A stretch of DNA of 14,474 nt from a bacterium (GCA_024224995.1 JAAENB010000056.1:1-14474), one strand, 5' to 3'; numbered from the stretch's first letter, positions 5,774 through 14,172 are shown. Numbers and translations are program-made. Notes: generated by a model from the sequence alone, not told the origin.

Positions 5774-7420
5774 TTATCGTACTGCGTATGCGCCTTTTGC
5801 GGAGTTTTTCTTTGCCATCCGTTCAAGGGCGATTATTCTTTTATTCATGGTTTGAAGCGAGGTTATCTCTTTCTTTAAGCGGTCGTTTTCCTGCTTCATT
5901 TCTTTTACTGCTTCAACGAGTACGGCAGTCATTTTGCTGTAAGAAACTGTTTTGTAGCCATCTTTGGTAGTATGAACCATTTCGGGAAAAAGTTTTTCCA
6001 CATCCTGGGCAATGAAGCCTATATCTCTTTTAGTTGAAAATCCTCTGTCTTTAAACTCATGGGTCCGCCAGTTGTACCGTACTCCCTGGAGGGACATAAG
6101 CTTTTGTAAGGACCCGGAAAGCGGGGTTATATCTTTTTTGAAACGGACATCGGAGTAAAGCGCGTATTGATTCGCGTAAACTACTCCGGTTGAACTTACC
6201 GTAAGCCTGTCTCCTACCGATCCCTGGTGTATGGCAAAATCTCCGTCATTATTTGCCGACATAAACCAGGCAGTACCACCCGTTATATCCTGTATCTGTA
6301 TCCGTGTGTCAAAATCCGTATCACTATATTTTTCACCAATAAACCTGGCAACACAGCCGTCATAATTTTCAACAGCAAGTTTACATTTTTGCACGTCATA
6401 CGGAGAAACCGTCCCAATTCCCACACTCCCGTGTTCATTGTCAAGCGTCATGAGCATGGTTCCATCGGTTCCGGCACTATTTAACGCTCTAAAAAAAGTC
6501 TTGTTGCCGGGGTCCAGGTATATATTAAACCGGCTATACTCAGCATCAAAATCGGCCCTTGTCGCTTCCAACATAAACTCAGCAGCCTCTCCCGATACAT
6601 GCAGAGTCCTTTCGGGATTGGTTGTTCCCACACCAACATGTCCGCTCTCATTATTCAATGTCATCATCACTTTTCCGTCCGTTCCGGCACTGTTGAGCGC
6701 TCTAAAATTTGTTGTTTGAAACAAAGGGTCCAAAAAGATATTGAATCGTCTATACTCAGCATCAAATCCCGACCTGGTATCCTCTATCAAAAATTCACTG
6801 TTCTCTCCGGATAAATGCAGGCTTCTCTGAGGACTAACTGTGCCAATACCAACCAGACCGGTAAACAAATTTTTATTATCATTGATAGACTGGATGTCAT
6901 TTGTTATATCACTAATATCAGAGTCAATGGCCGTATCTTTTGTCTGCAAAGTACTGATATTTCCGTCAAGAGCCGTATCTTTAGCCTGTAACGTACTGAT
7001 ATTTCCGTCAAGAGCCGTATCTTTAGCCTGCAAAGTACTGATATTTCCGTCAAGGGCTGTATCTTTAGCCTGCAAAGTACTGATATTTCCGTCAAGGGCT
7101 GTATCTTTTGCCTGCAAATCCGTTATATCAATCTCATTCTGATCAACAGTATCACTCAAGGATCCCACGGAAGTGGTTTGACTTGAGTTTAAATTATATA
7201 TGATTTCTTCCTGCGCTGTAACAGAAGTTCCCAGGCTGCTGAGATCTTCCTGCAGTGTGTCAATATCACTATACAGATCTGAAAAACTAAAACCACCATC
7301 AGAGCTTCCTGATGAGCCTTCGGAACTGCTTCCGCTTTCAAGACCGGCTTCACAACCGGAAAAAGCCAGAACCGAACTCATTATTACACTTAAAAACCCG
7401 GTATAAAATAATCTTTTCAT
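5774..7420 (-). CDS. Lipoprotein with coiled-coil repeats and S74 chaperone domain
   Basis: The start is ATG 7420, with GGGGGA 5-6 bases upstream; ATG 7432 lacks a site. The 548-residue product opens with MKRLFYTGFLSVIMSSVLA and an FSGC lipobox (Cys23), fitting the loose spirochaetal consensus. A Ser/Gly-rich tether follows (about 26-44). Then come a helical region and five 14-residue LQAKDTALDGNIST-type repeats (102-171), likely a trimeric coiled coil. Two copies of a 71-72 residue GIGT...HLSGE...RALNSAGTDG module span 191-333, and a third partial one follows. The C-terminus (about 415-510) is a Peptidase_S74 / endosialidase intramolecular chaperone domain. It has LYSDVRFKKDI, with the Ser423-Asp424 cleavage dyad, then DIGFIAQDVEKLFPEMV, and a final coiled coil. 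In the family this domain trimerises the fibre and then cuts itself off. The protein is likely a surface fibre, perhaps an adhesin. No phage genes are nearby. Confidence 0.88.
   Translation of the reverse strand: MKRLFYTGFLSVIMSSVLAFSGCEAGLESGSSSEGSSGSSDGGFSFSDLYSDIDTLQEDLSSLGTSVTAQEEIIYNLNSSQTTSVGSLSDTVDQNEIDITDLQAKDTALDGNISTLQAKDTALDGNISTLQAKDTALDGNISTLQAKDTALDGNISTLQTKDTAIDSDISDITNDIQSINDNKNLFTGLVGIGTVSPQRSLHLSGENSEFLIEDTRSGFDAEYRRFNIFLDPLFQTTNFRALNSAGTDGKVMMTLNNESGHVGVGTTNPERTLHVSGEAAEFMLEATRADFDAEYSRFNIYLDPGNKTFFRALNSAGTDGTMLMTLDNEHGSVGIGTVSPYDVQKCKLAVENYDGCVARFIGEKYSDTDFDTRIQIQDITGGTAWFMSANNDGDFAIHQGSVGDRLTVSSTGVVYANQYALYSDVRFKKDITPLSGSLQKLMSLQGVRYNWRTHEFKDRGFSTKRDIGFIAQDVEKLFPEMVHTTKDGYKTVSYSKMTAVLVEAVKEMKQENDRLKKEITSLQTMNKRIIALERMAKKNSAKGAYAVR
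6422..6850 (-). repeat. Tandem duplication of a 71-72 residue fibre module
   Basis: Residues 191-262 and 263-333 of the S74 lipoprotein align along their whole length. Both have GxGTxxP, SLHLSGE or TLHVSGE, FDAEYxRFNI, YLDP or FLDP, and an identical RALNSAGTDG. This is an internal duplication of a beta-rich shaft or head module. Confidence 0.85.
6908..7117 (-). repeat. Five tandem 42-bp repeats encoding coiled coil
   Basis: Four nearly identical 42-base units and a diverged fifth encode 14-residue LQAKDTALDGNIST. Leucine or isoleucine recur at 7-, 4- and 3-residue spacing, as in a two-heptad coiled coil. The repeats stay in frame, so copy-number change would lengthen or shorten the stalk without breaking the gene. 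Confidence 0.92.
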
Positions 7421-7455
7421 TTTTTCCCCCATCTTTTTATATTTTAATTAAATAT

Positions 7456-7484
7456 AATATACTCATCCGGGAGCCGGACGGCAA
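7456..7484 (-). promoter_or_regulatory. Promoter of the S74 lipoprotein gene
   Basis: Minus strand TTGCCG (7479-7484), a 17-base spacer, then TATATT (7456-7461). Transcription would start near 7449, about 29 bases before the ATG at 7420. The spacer contains the near-palindrome CCGG-CTC-CCGG. It sits just past the terminator of the kinase gene, so this gene is an independent unit. Confidence 0.6.
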
Positions 7485-7534
7485 TAGAGAGGGAATGAAT
7501 GCTAGGTGGGGGGGAATGAACAACAGTATTTTTT

Positions 7535-7569
7535 GAAAAAACCCGGCTTCACCATTCGTGAAGCCGGGT
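7535..7569 (-). terminator. Strong intrinsic terminator of the giant kinase gene
   Basis: A perfect 12-bp stem, ACCCGGCTTCAC (7541-7552) with GTGAAGCCGGGT (7558-7569), encloses a five-base loop. On the minus strand it is followed by six T (7536-7541, the first shared with the stem). It lies 31 bases after the TAA at 7600. An 11-base duplication (GGCTTAAATAA) covers the stop codon region between gene and terminator. Confidence 0.9.
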
Positions 7570-7599
7570 GTAAATTTTCTTATTAACCTTATTTAAGCC

Positions 7600-10500
7600 T
7601 TATTTAAGCCTTTTAACGGCAACCATGGTAACATCATCGGCAAAATCATATTCTCTAAGGGAGTCAAGAATTCCCGTCCTGATCTCTTCAGCTGATCCCT
7701 TTCCAAGCTGCTTAAAGGTCTCTACCAGTTGATCATCACCATACATTTCCATTTCAGGGTTTCTCTCATCTTTAACAGACCCTCGCAGCCATGCTTCGGT
7801 TATACCATCAGTATAGAGCAGCATTGCATCACCCGGCCTCATGGTAAGACTATCGTTTGTAAGCATATCGGAAATATCATCAATCAGGCCAATCCACATA
7901 CCATTGGTTTCACACTGGTCCACTTCGCCCGTTTCTGCCCGATAAATAAGAATATCCTGGTGCAGCCCGGAATAAATGAATTCTCCATCCTCTTTCAGGG
8001 CCAGAACCGTCATTGTCATATACTTGCTTTCTCCAAGCTGCTTGATATTCCTCGTTATGGTTTTATTGATAATTGAAAGCACTTCCGAAGGCGGAAGATT
8101 CGGATTCTCATCAATGGCTACATGGATCGTCGATTGCGCCATCATCATAATGAGCCCCGCGGGTACGCCATGACCGGAAACGTCTCCAATAACAAGCCAG
8201 TCCCTGTCCCCCGCATTAATAACATCATAGTAGTCGCCGCCAACTTCATCGGCTGTATCCATACTTGCCGCGACTTCATAGTTTTCCATTACCGGTTCCT
8301 GTGGCACCAGAACGGTCTGTATCTTTTTAGCGAGCTGCATTTCTCCCCATAGCGCGTCCCTGGTTTCCCGAAGTTCCGCAGTTCTCTCTTCAACTTTCTG
8401 CTCCAGGCTGGCGTATAACCTGGCATTGTCGATTGAGACTGCCGCCTGTGAAGATATTATTGACAGCAATTGCATTCTTCCGGGCGTAAAGGCTCCTACA
8501 GTCAGATCGTTTTCGATATAAAGAATACCGGACATTTCTCCCTGGTCAAGAATTGGTCCGCAGAGAATCGATTTGGGTTTAATCCTTTTTATATATGGAT
8601 CGGAACCGAACATCGGGTCATTCATCGCGTCATTAAGAAGTATTTCTTTTTTACTCCTGGCAACATAATTGATAATAGATTCGGGGATTTCCTCAGCAGA
8701 AACAGGAATTGATTCCATGACTCTTACCGTATCACTTTCGACATCTCCTTTTGCCTCAATCAAAAGAGTGCCATTATTTTCAAGCAGCAGCATCCCTTTT
8801 TGAGCGCCGGCGTTTTCAATAGCAAGTCGAATCATTTTTTCAAGAAGTTTGGAAAGTACGATCTCCCCGGCGATGGCCTGGGAGGCTTTTACTATCGTTG
8901 AAAGGTCAAGGAATTCCGATTTGGTTGTGGTAACAGCTCCGCTCGTGGTGACTGACGTGACTGTGGTTGCATCCGAATTTAATGACGGCTGACGAACTTC
9001 CATTTTGATCAGCTGCTCATATGTATCCTCAAGATACCGAAGTTTTGGTGCCGCTCCCCAACTTCGAAAACAGTAGTATGCTTCTGTCATATATTTACTT
9101 GCTTTTTCATCATCATCCTGGTCAATATAGAATTTTGCTGCGCATTCGTTTGCGACAGCCTCTTCCTGGATAAAACTATTCTTGTTGGCCACTTTAATTG
9201 CTTCATCATAAAGTTTAGCCGCCTCTTTTGTTTTCCCTTTTAATTGAGCTAATTCTGCTGATAGTAATTTATATTTATGGAGATAATTATATTTATTAGC
9301 GTCTCCCCATTTTTTAAACTTCTTCAGAATTTCATTGATTTTTTTTAAGTTCTTATTTTTCTCATTTTTATCGACAGTGGAATGAACAACAAATAAAGAG
9401 AGAGCATAATAAAAATAATATACCGGGAAATATTGCAATCCCAGTATCCCTTCTATATACTCTTCTCCTTTCTTCGCGAACTCCAGTGCGGTTTCCGGTT
9501 CATCCTGCAAAAAACATAAAATGGTCTTTGCGGTATAAAAAAGCCCCAACCCGTTTAAATCATTTGCGTTTGAGAACAACTTTAACGCTTCATCTTCATC
9601 AAAAGTTTCGCTTTTCATAACAATCCGATCTTCAGATTGGCCTAATAAATTCAATGCGACATGCTTCCAGAGAAGAAAACTCGTATTCTGCTGCTTTAAC
9701 TTCATTATATTTTTGGTACATTCCTCAAAGATTTTTTCAACTTTTTTCAAGTTGTCCCCACATAAAAAATGTCCGGCAGGATAATGAAGATACATCCAGC
9801 TTGCTGTTAAAAAATCACCCGCATCTAAAGAACATTGAATACCTTTTTTATAATATTTTATATTATTTTTTAGTGGTTCTTTTAAATGAAAAAGAAAAGT
9901 GCTCGTGTTATATACTTTTCCTTGAATGGATTTAATATCGAATTTTTCTGCAATTTTTAAGGCTAGTTTCGCGAATTTATATCCACTATCAAAATCGCCA
10001 AGTATCCATGCAAGTATAATTGCATAACCGGCATAAATAATGGCGGCAGTTGCCGCATTACCTTCTTTAAGGAGCATATTTACTCCTCTCATAACTGTCA
10101 CTCCCAATAAATTCGGAAATGCAAAGTAAGAAACCTCCCCACATCGAACAATCAGGTCCATTATTGCAATTTTCTTTGAATCTGTTATATCTGGTGAATT
10201 AAATATATCTTCGATTTTTTTATTAAGCATTTTAATTTTTGCTTTTATAATTGCAGGAAGAGCCGACAACTCTCCGGGATTTTTCGGTAATTTAACTCCT
10301 AACTCTTCAAGCACTTTCAAAATTACTTCTAACTCTTTATCATATTCAAGCCTGGAATGATAATATTCAATTTCAAGAATATAGATTTTAAATTTATCCA
10401 TAAGGCTTTTTGCGTTTTCGAGTACCTCTTCACACAATGTTTTCGCTTCTTGAAAATTCGTTACCAGGTATTCCGCCTCTGCCAGTTCAGTATAAAATAA

Positions 10501-12819
10501 AAGAGTTATATCATAATCAGTTTCCCATGAATTCTCCGGCAACAACTCTCTACCATTTTTCAAGAATTCCAGAGCAGCAAAATAGGCCGAAGAAGCCCTG
10601 GCTTTCTGTGCAGCATCAATGTTCAATTCCAGAAGTTCTCTCCTGTTAGCCGGTTCAACTAATTCCCTGGCATAATTCAACTGGCTTACAATGTCAAAAA
10701 TCCTATCTTCAACTGCATTTTCTTGTTTCGCCTGGCTTAATAATAGTTTTCCGATTTTATAATGAATTTTTTCTCGTTCACTTTCATCAAACAATGAATA
10801 TACAGCCGCTAATATCTTTTCATGTACAAATTTTATATTATCGTCTGACTTCATAACGATTCCTTCATTGACAGCATCTTTCAAGTCATCAATGATTTCA
10901 TCTTTTTCTTTTTCTTCATCTGTTAAAAGCAAAAGTATATCCAGAGAAAATTTAACCCCTATACAGGCTGCTATTTTTATAATATTTAAGGTTACTTCCG
11001 GGAGTCTCTTAATTTTGTCGGCCATTAGTTCAATTACATTGTCTGTAATTCCTGCATGTTTTATTTTTTCCAGATCCCATGTCCATTCCTCTTTAAATTC
11101 GATCAACCCATCACTGTATAAGGTTTTTAAAAATTCCGTTACAAAAAAAGGATTGCCATTTGTTTTCTGGTGAATAAGACCTGCAAAGGTTTCTGTTTTT
11201 GATACGTCACAATGCAGCGAATCCGACAATAACTGGTTTATATCTTCTTTCGCAAGAGATGCGACAGTGTTATCCTCCCATACTTCCCCTTCTGTTTTCA
11301 AATTTTTTAGCATTTCCAGAAGTGGATGCCCTATTTCAACCTCATTATCACGGTATGCCCCAATAAATAATAAATAATTCAAATCAGGATTAGTTAACAA
11401 AACTTCTAACAGCTGCAAACTTGCGCTATCAATCCATTGCAAATCATCAAGAAATAAAACGAGCGGATGGTTTTTTGTTGCAAAAATCTTGATAAAACCA
11501 AGAAAAACCATATTGAACCTGTTCAGCATTTCAGCTGCGGGCAAATCCTGAACCGGCGGTTGTTCTCCAATTATCAATTCCATTTCCGGAACGATATCAA
11601 TTATGACCTCACCGTTGTTTCCCACGGCCTTCAAAATTAATTTTTTCCATTTTGATAGTTCTTCTTCATTTTCCGTAAGAAGCTGCTTCGCAAATTCCTG
11701 GAATGCCTGGGCTATTGCCGTATAAGGAATATTTTTTTTAAACTGGTCGTATTTTCCTGCGATAAAAAATCCCCGTTTTTCAACAATGGGCTTTTGGACC
11801 TCATGTATAAGCGCGGATTTTCCAATACCGGAAGCTCCTTTATAAAACACCAGCTCTCGATACCCGGAAGAAGCCCTATTAAAAACAGTCATTAAGTGTT
11901 CTATCTCTTTTTCTCGACCATACAGCTTTTCGAATATCTGGAATTTCCCGGAGATATCTTTTTCTCCAATTTCAAACTCTTCTATTTTTCCCTGATTTTT
12001 TAATTGACTATAACATTTCTCCAGGTCATGTATTAATCCATGGGCACCCTGGTATCGATCCTCTGCTGTTTTGGAAAGAAGTTTCATCACTATATCCGAC
12101 AAGATCAAAGGGATAGCAAGATTGCTTTTATAAGGAGCAACAGGCATAACAGCAATATGACAATGTACTAATTCCATTTGATCCTTTGACGAAAAAGGAA
12201 CATTGCCCACAAACATTTCATAGAGAGTAATGCCAAATGAATATAGATCGGATCGAAAATCTATTGAGCGATTCATTCTCCCGGTCTGTTCCGGGGAAAT
12301 ATAGGCAAGAGTGCCCTCGAGATTTTCAACATTTACTATAGACTGAGTCTCTCTTTGAACCTCTGCCGCAATACTAAAATCAATGATCTTTACTTCTTTT
12401 GTTTCGGTGTTTATTAAAATATTATGAGGTTTGATATCTTTATGAATAACGTTACTTTTATGAATAGCTGCGATGCTCTTTGCAACAGCAATAGCAATTT
12501 CAAGCTTTTCTTCAATACCGATCCTTTGTGAATCCAAATAATTAAATAAGGAAATTCCACCAAAATCTTCCATAATAATGATTTTTCGGTGTCCGATAGT
12601 TCCGAAAGTATATGGTTTTACAACACCCGGGATTTCAAGTTTTTTAGCAATCTTATATTCATATTGGAACTGCTCCACTTCCTGGTGTGTAGGATGCTCT
12701 GTTTTGAGCATTTTTATAACAATAGGTACATCATCTTGTTGTCTTGTTGCTCGATAAACAACTGTTTTTTCACTTTCATAGATCGCATTTTTTACATCAT
12801 ACCCTTTTATCTTTACCAT
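7600..12819 (-). CDS. Giant Ser/Thr kinase - AAA ATPase - TPR - GAF - PP2C protein
   Basis: This is a 1739-residue cytoplasmic signalling protein, starting at ATG 12819 with GGGG about 8 bases upstream. Residues 1-270 are a Hanks-type kinase with Lys36, HKDIKPHN (126-133) and SPEQTGRMNR (175-184). DFS (147-149) replaces DFG, and there is no glycine-rich loop; both are usual in this multidomain family as I recall it. Residues about 298-560 are an AAA/predicted ATPase with Walker A GASGIGKS (328-335) and Walker B LVLFLDDLQW (453-462). Residues 600-1270 are helical TPR-like repeats. A Thr/Ser/Val-rich linker (1284-1300) precedes a GAF domain (about 1303-1470) and a coiled coil (1471-1500). A SpoIIE/RsbU-type PP2C phosphatase ends the protein (1505-1739), with metal ligands in GGDYYD (1527), GDVSGHG (1545), YTDG (1669) and DDVTMVAV (1728). 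It likely couples a small-molecule or stress signal to phosphorylation control, perhaps of an anti-sigma antagonist. No such partner is encoded nearby. Confidence 0.95.
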   Translation of the reverse strand: MVKIKGYDVKNAIYESEKTVVYRATRQQDDVPIVIKMLKTEHPTHQEVEQFQYEYKIAKKLEIPGVVKPYTFGTIGHRKIIIMEDFGGISLFNYLDSQRIGIEEKLEIAIAVAKSIAAIHKSNVIHKDIKPHNILINTETKEVKIIDFSIAAEVQRETQSIVNVENLEGTLAYISPEQTGRMNRSIDFRSDLYSFGITLYEMFVGNVPFSSKDQMELVHCHIAVMPVAPYKSNLAIPLILSDIVMKLLSKTAEDRYQGAHGLIHDLEKCYSQLKNQGKIEEFEIGEKDISGKFQIFEKLYGREKEIEHLMTVFNRASSGYRELVFYKGASGIGKSALIHEVQKPIVEKRGFFIAGKYDQFKKNIPYTAIAQAFQEFAKQLLTENEEELSKWKKLILKAVGNNGEVIIDIVPEMELIIGEQPPVQDLPAAEMLNRFNMVFLGFIKIFATKNHPLVLFLDDLQWIDSASLQLLEVLLTNPDLNYLLFIGAYRDNEVEIGHPLLEMLKNLKTEGEVWEDNTVASLAKEDINQLLSDSLHCDVSKTETFAGLIHQKTNGNPFFVTEFLKTLYSDGLIEFKEEWTWDLEKIKHAGITDNVIELMADKIKRLPEVTLNIIKIAACIGVKFSLDILLLLTDEEKEKDEIIDDLKDAVNEGIVMKSDDNIKFVHEKILAAVYSLFDESEREKIHYKIGKLLLSQAKQENAVEDRIFDIVSQLNYARELVEPANRRELLELNIDAAQKARASSAYFAALEFLKNGRELLPENSWETDYDITLLFYTELAEAEYLVTNFQEAKTLCEEVLENAKSLMDKFKIYILEIEYYHSRLEYDKELEVILKVLEELGVKLPKNPGELSALPAIIKAKIKMLNKKIEDIFNSPDITDSKKIAIMDLIVRCGEVSYFAFPNLLGVTVMRGVNMLLKEGNAATAAIIYAGYAIILAWILGDFDSGYKFAKLALKIAEKFDIKSIQGKVYNTSTFLFHLKEPLKNNIKYYKKGIQCSLDAGDFLTASWMYLHYPAGHFLCGDNLKKVEKIFEECTKNIMKLKQQNTSFLLWKHVALNLLGQSEDRIVMKSETFDEDEALKLFSNANDLNGLGLFYTAKTILCFLQDEPETALEFAKKGEEYIEGILGLQYFPVYYFYYALSLFVVHSTVDKNEKNKNLKKINEILKKFKKWGDANKYNYLHKYKLLSAELAQLKGKTKEAAKLYDEAIKVANKNSFIQEEAVANECAAKFYIDQDDDEKASKYMTEAYYCFRSWGAAPKLRYLEDTYEQLIKMEVRQPSLNSDATTVTSVTTSGAVTTTKSEFLDLSTIVKASQAIAGEIVLSKLLEKMIRLAIENAGAQKGMLLLENNGTLLIEAKGDVESDTVRVMESIPVSAEEIPESIINYVARSKKEILLNDAMNDPMFGSDPYIKRIKPKSILCGPILDQGEMSGILYIENDLTVGAFTPGRMQLLSIISSQAAVSIDNARLYASLEQKVEERTAELRETRDALWGEMQLAKKIQTVLVPQEPVMENYEVAASMDTADEVGGDYYDVINAGDRDWLVIGDVSGHGVPAGLIMMMAQSTIHVAIDENPNLPPSEVLSIINKTITRNIKQLGESKYMTMTVLALKEDGEFIYSGLHQDILIYRAETGEVDQCETNGMWIGLIDDISDMLTNDSLTMRPGDAMLLYTDGITEAWLRGSVKDERNPEMEMYGDDQLVETFKQLGKGSAEEIRTGILDSLREYDFADDVTMVAVKRLK

Positions 12820-12851
12820 TTGTCTACCCCACTATTAATCAAGATAAGAGT

Positions 12852-12875
12852 GAATAATCCTTATCCAGATTATTC
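12852..12875. promoter_or_regulatory. Palindrome overlapping the kinase promoter, candidate operator
   Basis: GAATAATC (12852-12859) and GATTATTC (12868-12875) are perfect 8-base inverted arms separated by 8 bases. The palindrome covers the -10 box (12872-12877) and the expected transcription start (about 12865). A dimeric repressor bound here would block initiation. It could instead be a weak 5' leader hairpin. Confidence 0.5.
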
Positions 12876-12899
12876 TAAACTTTATGTGCTGGAAGTCAA
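12872..12899 (-). promoter_or_regulatory. Promoter of the giant kinase gene
   Basis: Minus strand TTGACT (12894-12899), a 16-base spacer, then TAGAAT (12872-12877), each 5 of 6 to the sigma70 consensus. The leader would be about 45 bases, ending in a GTGGGG ribosome site. A second TTGACT at 12919-12924 offers an alternative -35. Confidence 0.6.
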
Positions 12900-13006
12900 T
12901 AAAATTTGCATAATAAGCAGTCAAAAATTTATTTTTATGCCAGGGATTACATATAACATGGAAAAAAAAATGATTAAATTGAAATTGAGGTCAATACCGT
13001 CAAGTC

Positions 13007-13040
13007 AAAAAAAACTATTGACAAATTAAATTTTTATAGT
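13007..13040 (-). terminator. Possible weak terminator after the DUF362 gene
   Basis: On the minus strand, just after the TAA at 13045, ACTAT (13036-13040) can pair with ATAGT (13014-13018) around a 17-base AT-rich loop, followed by seven T (13007-13013). The stem is only five base pairs, so this may be chance. Confidence 0.25.
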
Positions 13041-13044
13041 GACA

Positions 13045-14172
13045 TTACCACGCTCTTCCCTGGTATTGTTTTAATTTACCTCGAATTTCCCAGGCAGATT
13101 CCGGGCAGAGTTCATTGCAGCACAAACATTTGATACATTTCTTCTTTTCAATACCGGGATATTTATCATCCTGAACTGTCATAGCTTCTGTTGGACACCC
13201 TGCGACACAAATATAACAACGAGAGCATAAATCCTTTTTGAGCCTTAACTTACTGCGCAACAAGGCTCCAAACAATATAAAGTTTACCAATCTACCTATA
13301 AATTTAAAATTCTGGATAGCGGCGGGTATGTTAAATGGAAGATCCTGGGGAACTGAGCCAATTATATCAATATCATTATAATTAAGAGATCCCATACCAT
13401 GTTTTTTTAAATGGACCAGGTGATGAACCTTGTCTGGCGGGAAGCCCATTATTTTACACATAACAGTGTCCAGGGCTACTGCATTCGTAGAAGCCAAAAT
13501 TTTCCCAACCGGTTTTGGATCTCCTCCCGAAGGCCCGTTTCCTTCCTGTGCTACGATGGCATCAAGAATTGACAAATCGGGAGGACGAATCATAAAAATA
13601 TCAGACAGGACTTCACCAAAATCATCAACTTTTGCAGCGACAGCATGGCACCTGCTTTTATGATTTCCGGCAACTATCCCAAACATATTTTTAACTGCTC
13701 CCGTGACAACAGTTAAACTATGTGTTTTCATTTTTGGAACGTTTATTAAAATATCGGATTCAAGCATATCTTTTGAAACCCATGTTGAATCCATAAATCT
13801 TGACTGTACCGGGACTTCAATAGAATTTTTTGTAACATCCACGAACGCGCCATCGGAAGCTTCTTCAATTTCTGTCATCGTTATTACTCTTTGTATAAGC
13901 CCTCTCCCCCCAACACCTGAGTTGTCTCCAACTTTTACCAATGCTCCTGCTTTCCGAAAAAATTTCACCAGGGCGCGAATAACCGCAGGATGCGTTGTCG
14001 CGTGATTCTCCGGCAAAAAAAGCCCCAGTATATTTGGTTTGATAAATACGGTTTTTTTTGATAGATTTTTGTACCACTCATTCAACTCCAGAGAATCAAT
14101 CATTGCAGGAAGGATCTCGTAAATATTTTCATAGGCTGCGTCCGCAATAAAAACTTTTTCTTTATTTATCAT
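13045..14172 (-). CDS. DUF362 protein with C-terminal two-cluster ferredoxin domain
   Basis: This is a 375-residue cytoplasmic iron-sulfur protein, starting at ATG 14172 with a weak GGA upstream. Residues about 38-285 are the DUF362 domain. It shows TVFIKPNILG (41-50), ATTHPAVIRALVKFFRKAGA (58-77), VGDNSG (81-86), ILINVPKMKTHSLTVVTGAV (141-160) with KNMFGIVAG following, and a SGGDPKPVG segment (215-223). The C-terminus has two 4Fe-4S motifs of the CxxCxxCxxxCP type, at Cys316/319/322/326 and Cys346/349/352/356. Residues 290-305 are hydrophobic and may pack against the ferredoxin domain or a membrane. The DUF362 reaction is not established; the fused clusters point to electron transfer to or from it. 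It lies upstream of the kinase on the same strand, but 225 bases and a separate promoter intervene, so co-transcription is doubtful. Length and domain order are normal for the family. Confidence 0.9.
   Translation of the reverse strand: MINKEKVFIADAAYENIYEILPAMIDSLELNEWYKNLSKKTVFIKPNILGLFLPENHATTHPAVIRALVKFFRKAGALVKVGDNSGVGGRGLIQRVITMTEIEEASDGAFVDVTKNSIEVPVQSRFMDSTWVSKDMLESDILINVPKMKTHSLTVVTGAVKNMFGIVAGNHKSRCHAVAAKVDDFGEVLSDIFMIRPPDLSILDAIVAQEGNGPSGGDPKPVGKILASTNAVALDTVMCKIMGFPPDKVHHLVHLKKHGMGSLNYNDIDIIGSVPQDLPFNIPAAIQNFKFIGRLVNFILFGALLRSKLRLKKDLCSRCYICVAGCPTEAMTVQDDKYPGIEKKKCIKCLCCNELCPESAWEIRGKLKQYQGRAW

Noticed and set aside
5032..5826. Long minus-strand open frame across the ankyrin gene end and the repeat element
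   Set aside because: It overlaps the well-supported ankyrin coding region in antisense and the MITE-like repeat; its product has no domain-like pattern.
6908..7117. Regularly spaced 42-bp repeats as a possible CRISPR array
   Set aside because: Units are contiguous with no unique spacers, and they encode an in-frame 14-residue coiled-coil repeat.
5774..7420. Prophage remnant suggested by the tail-fibre-like S74 protein
   Set aside because: It has a lipoprotein signal, and no terminase, capsid, tail or integrase genes flank it; bacterial S74 surface proteins are common.
7600..12819. DFS instead of DFG as proof of a dead kinase
   Set aside because: The Lys, catalytic Asp, Asn and metal-binding Asp are present, and DFS is common in this multidomain family as I recall it, so inactivity cannot be claimed.
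12957..13029. Short plus-strand frame starting at an ATG and rich in lysine
   Set aside because: It has only about 23 residues, no ribosome site, and lies in the AT-rich intergenic region upstream of the kinase promoter.
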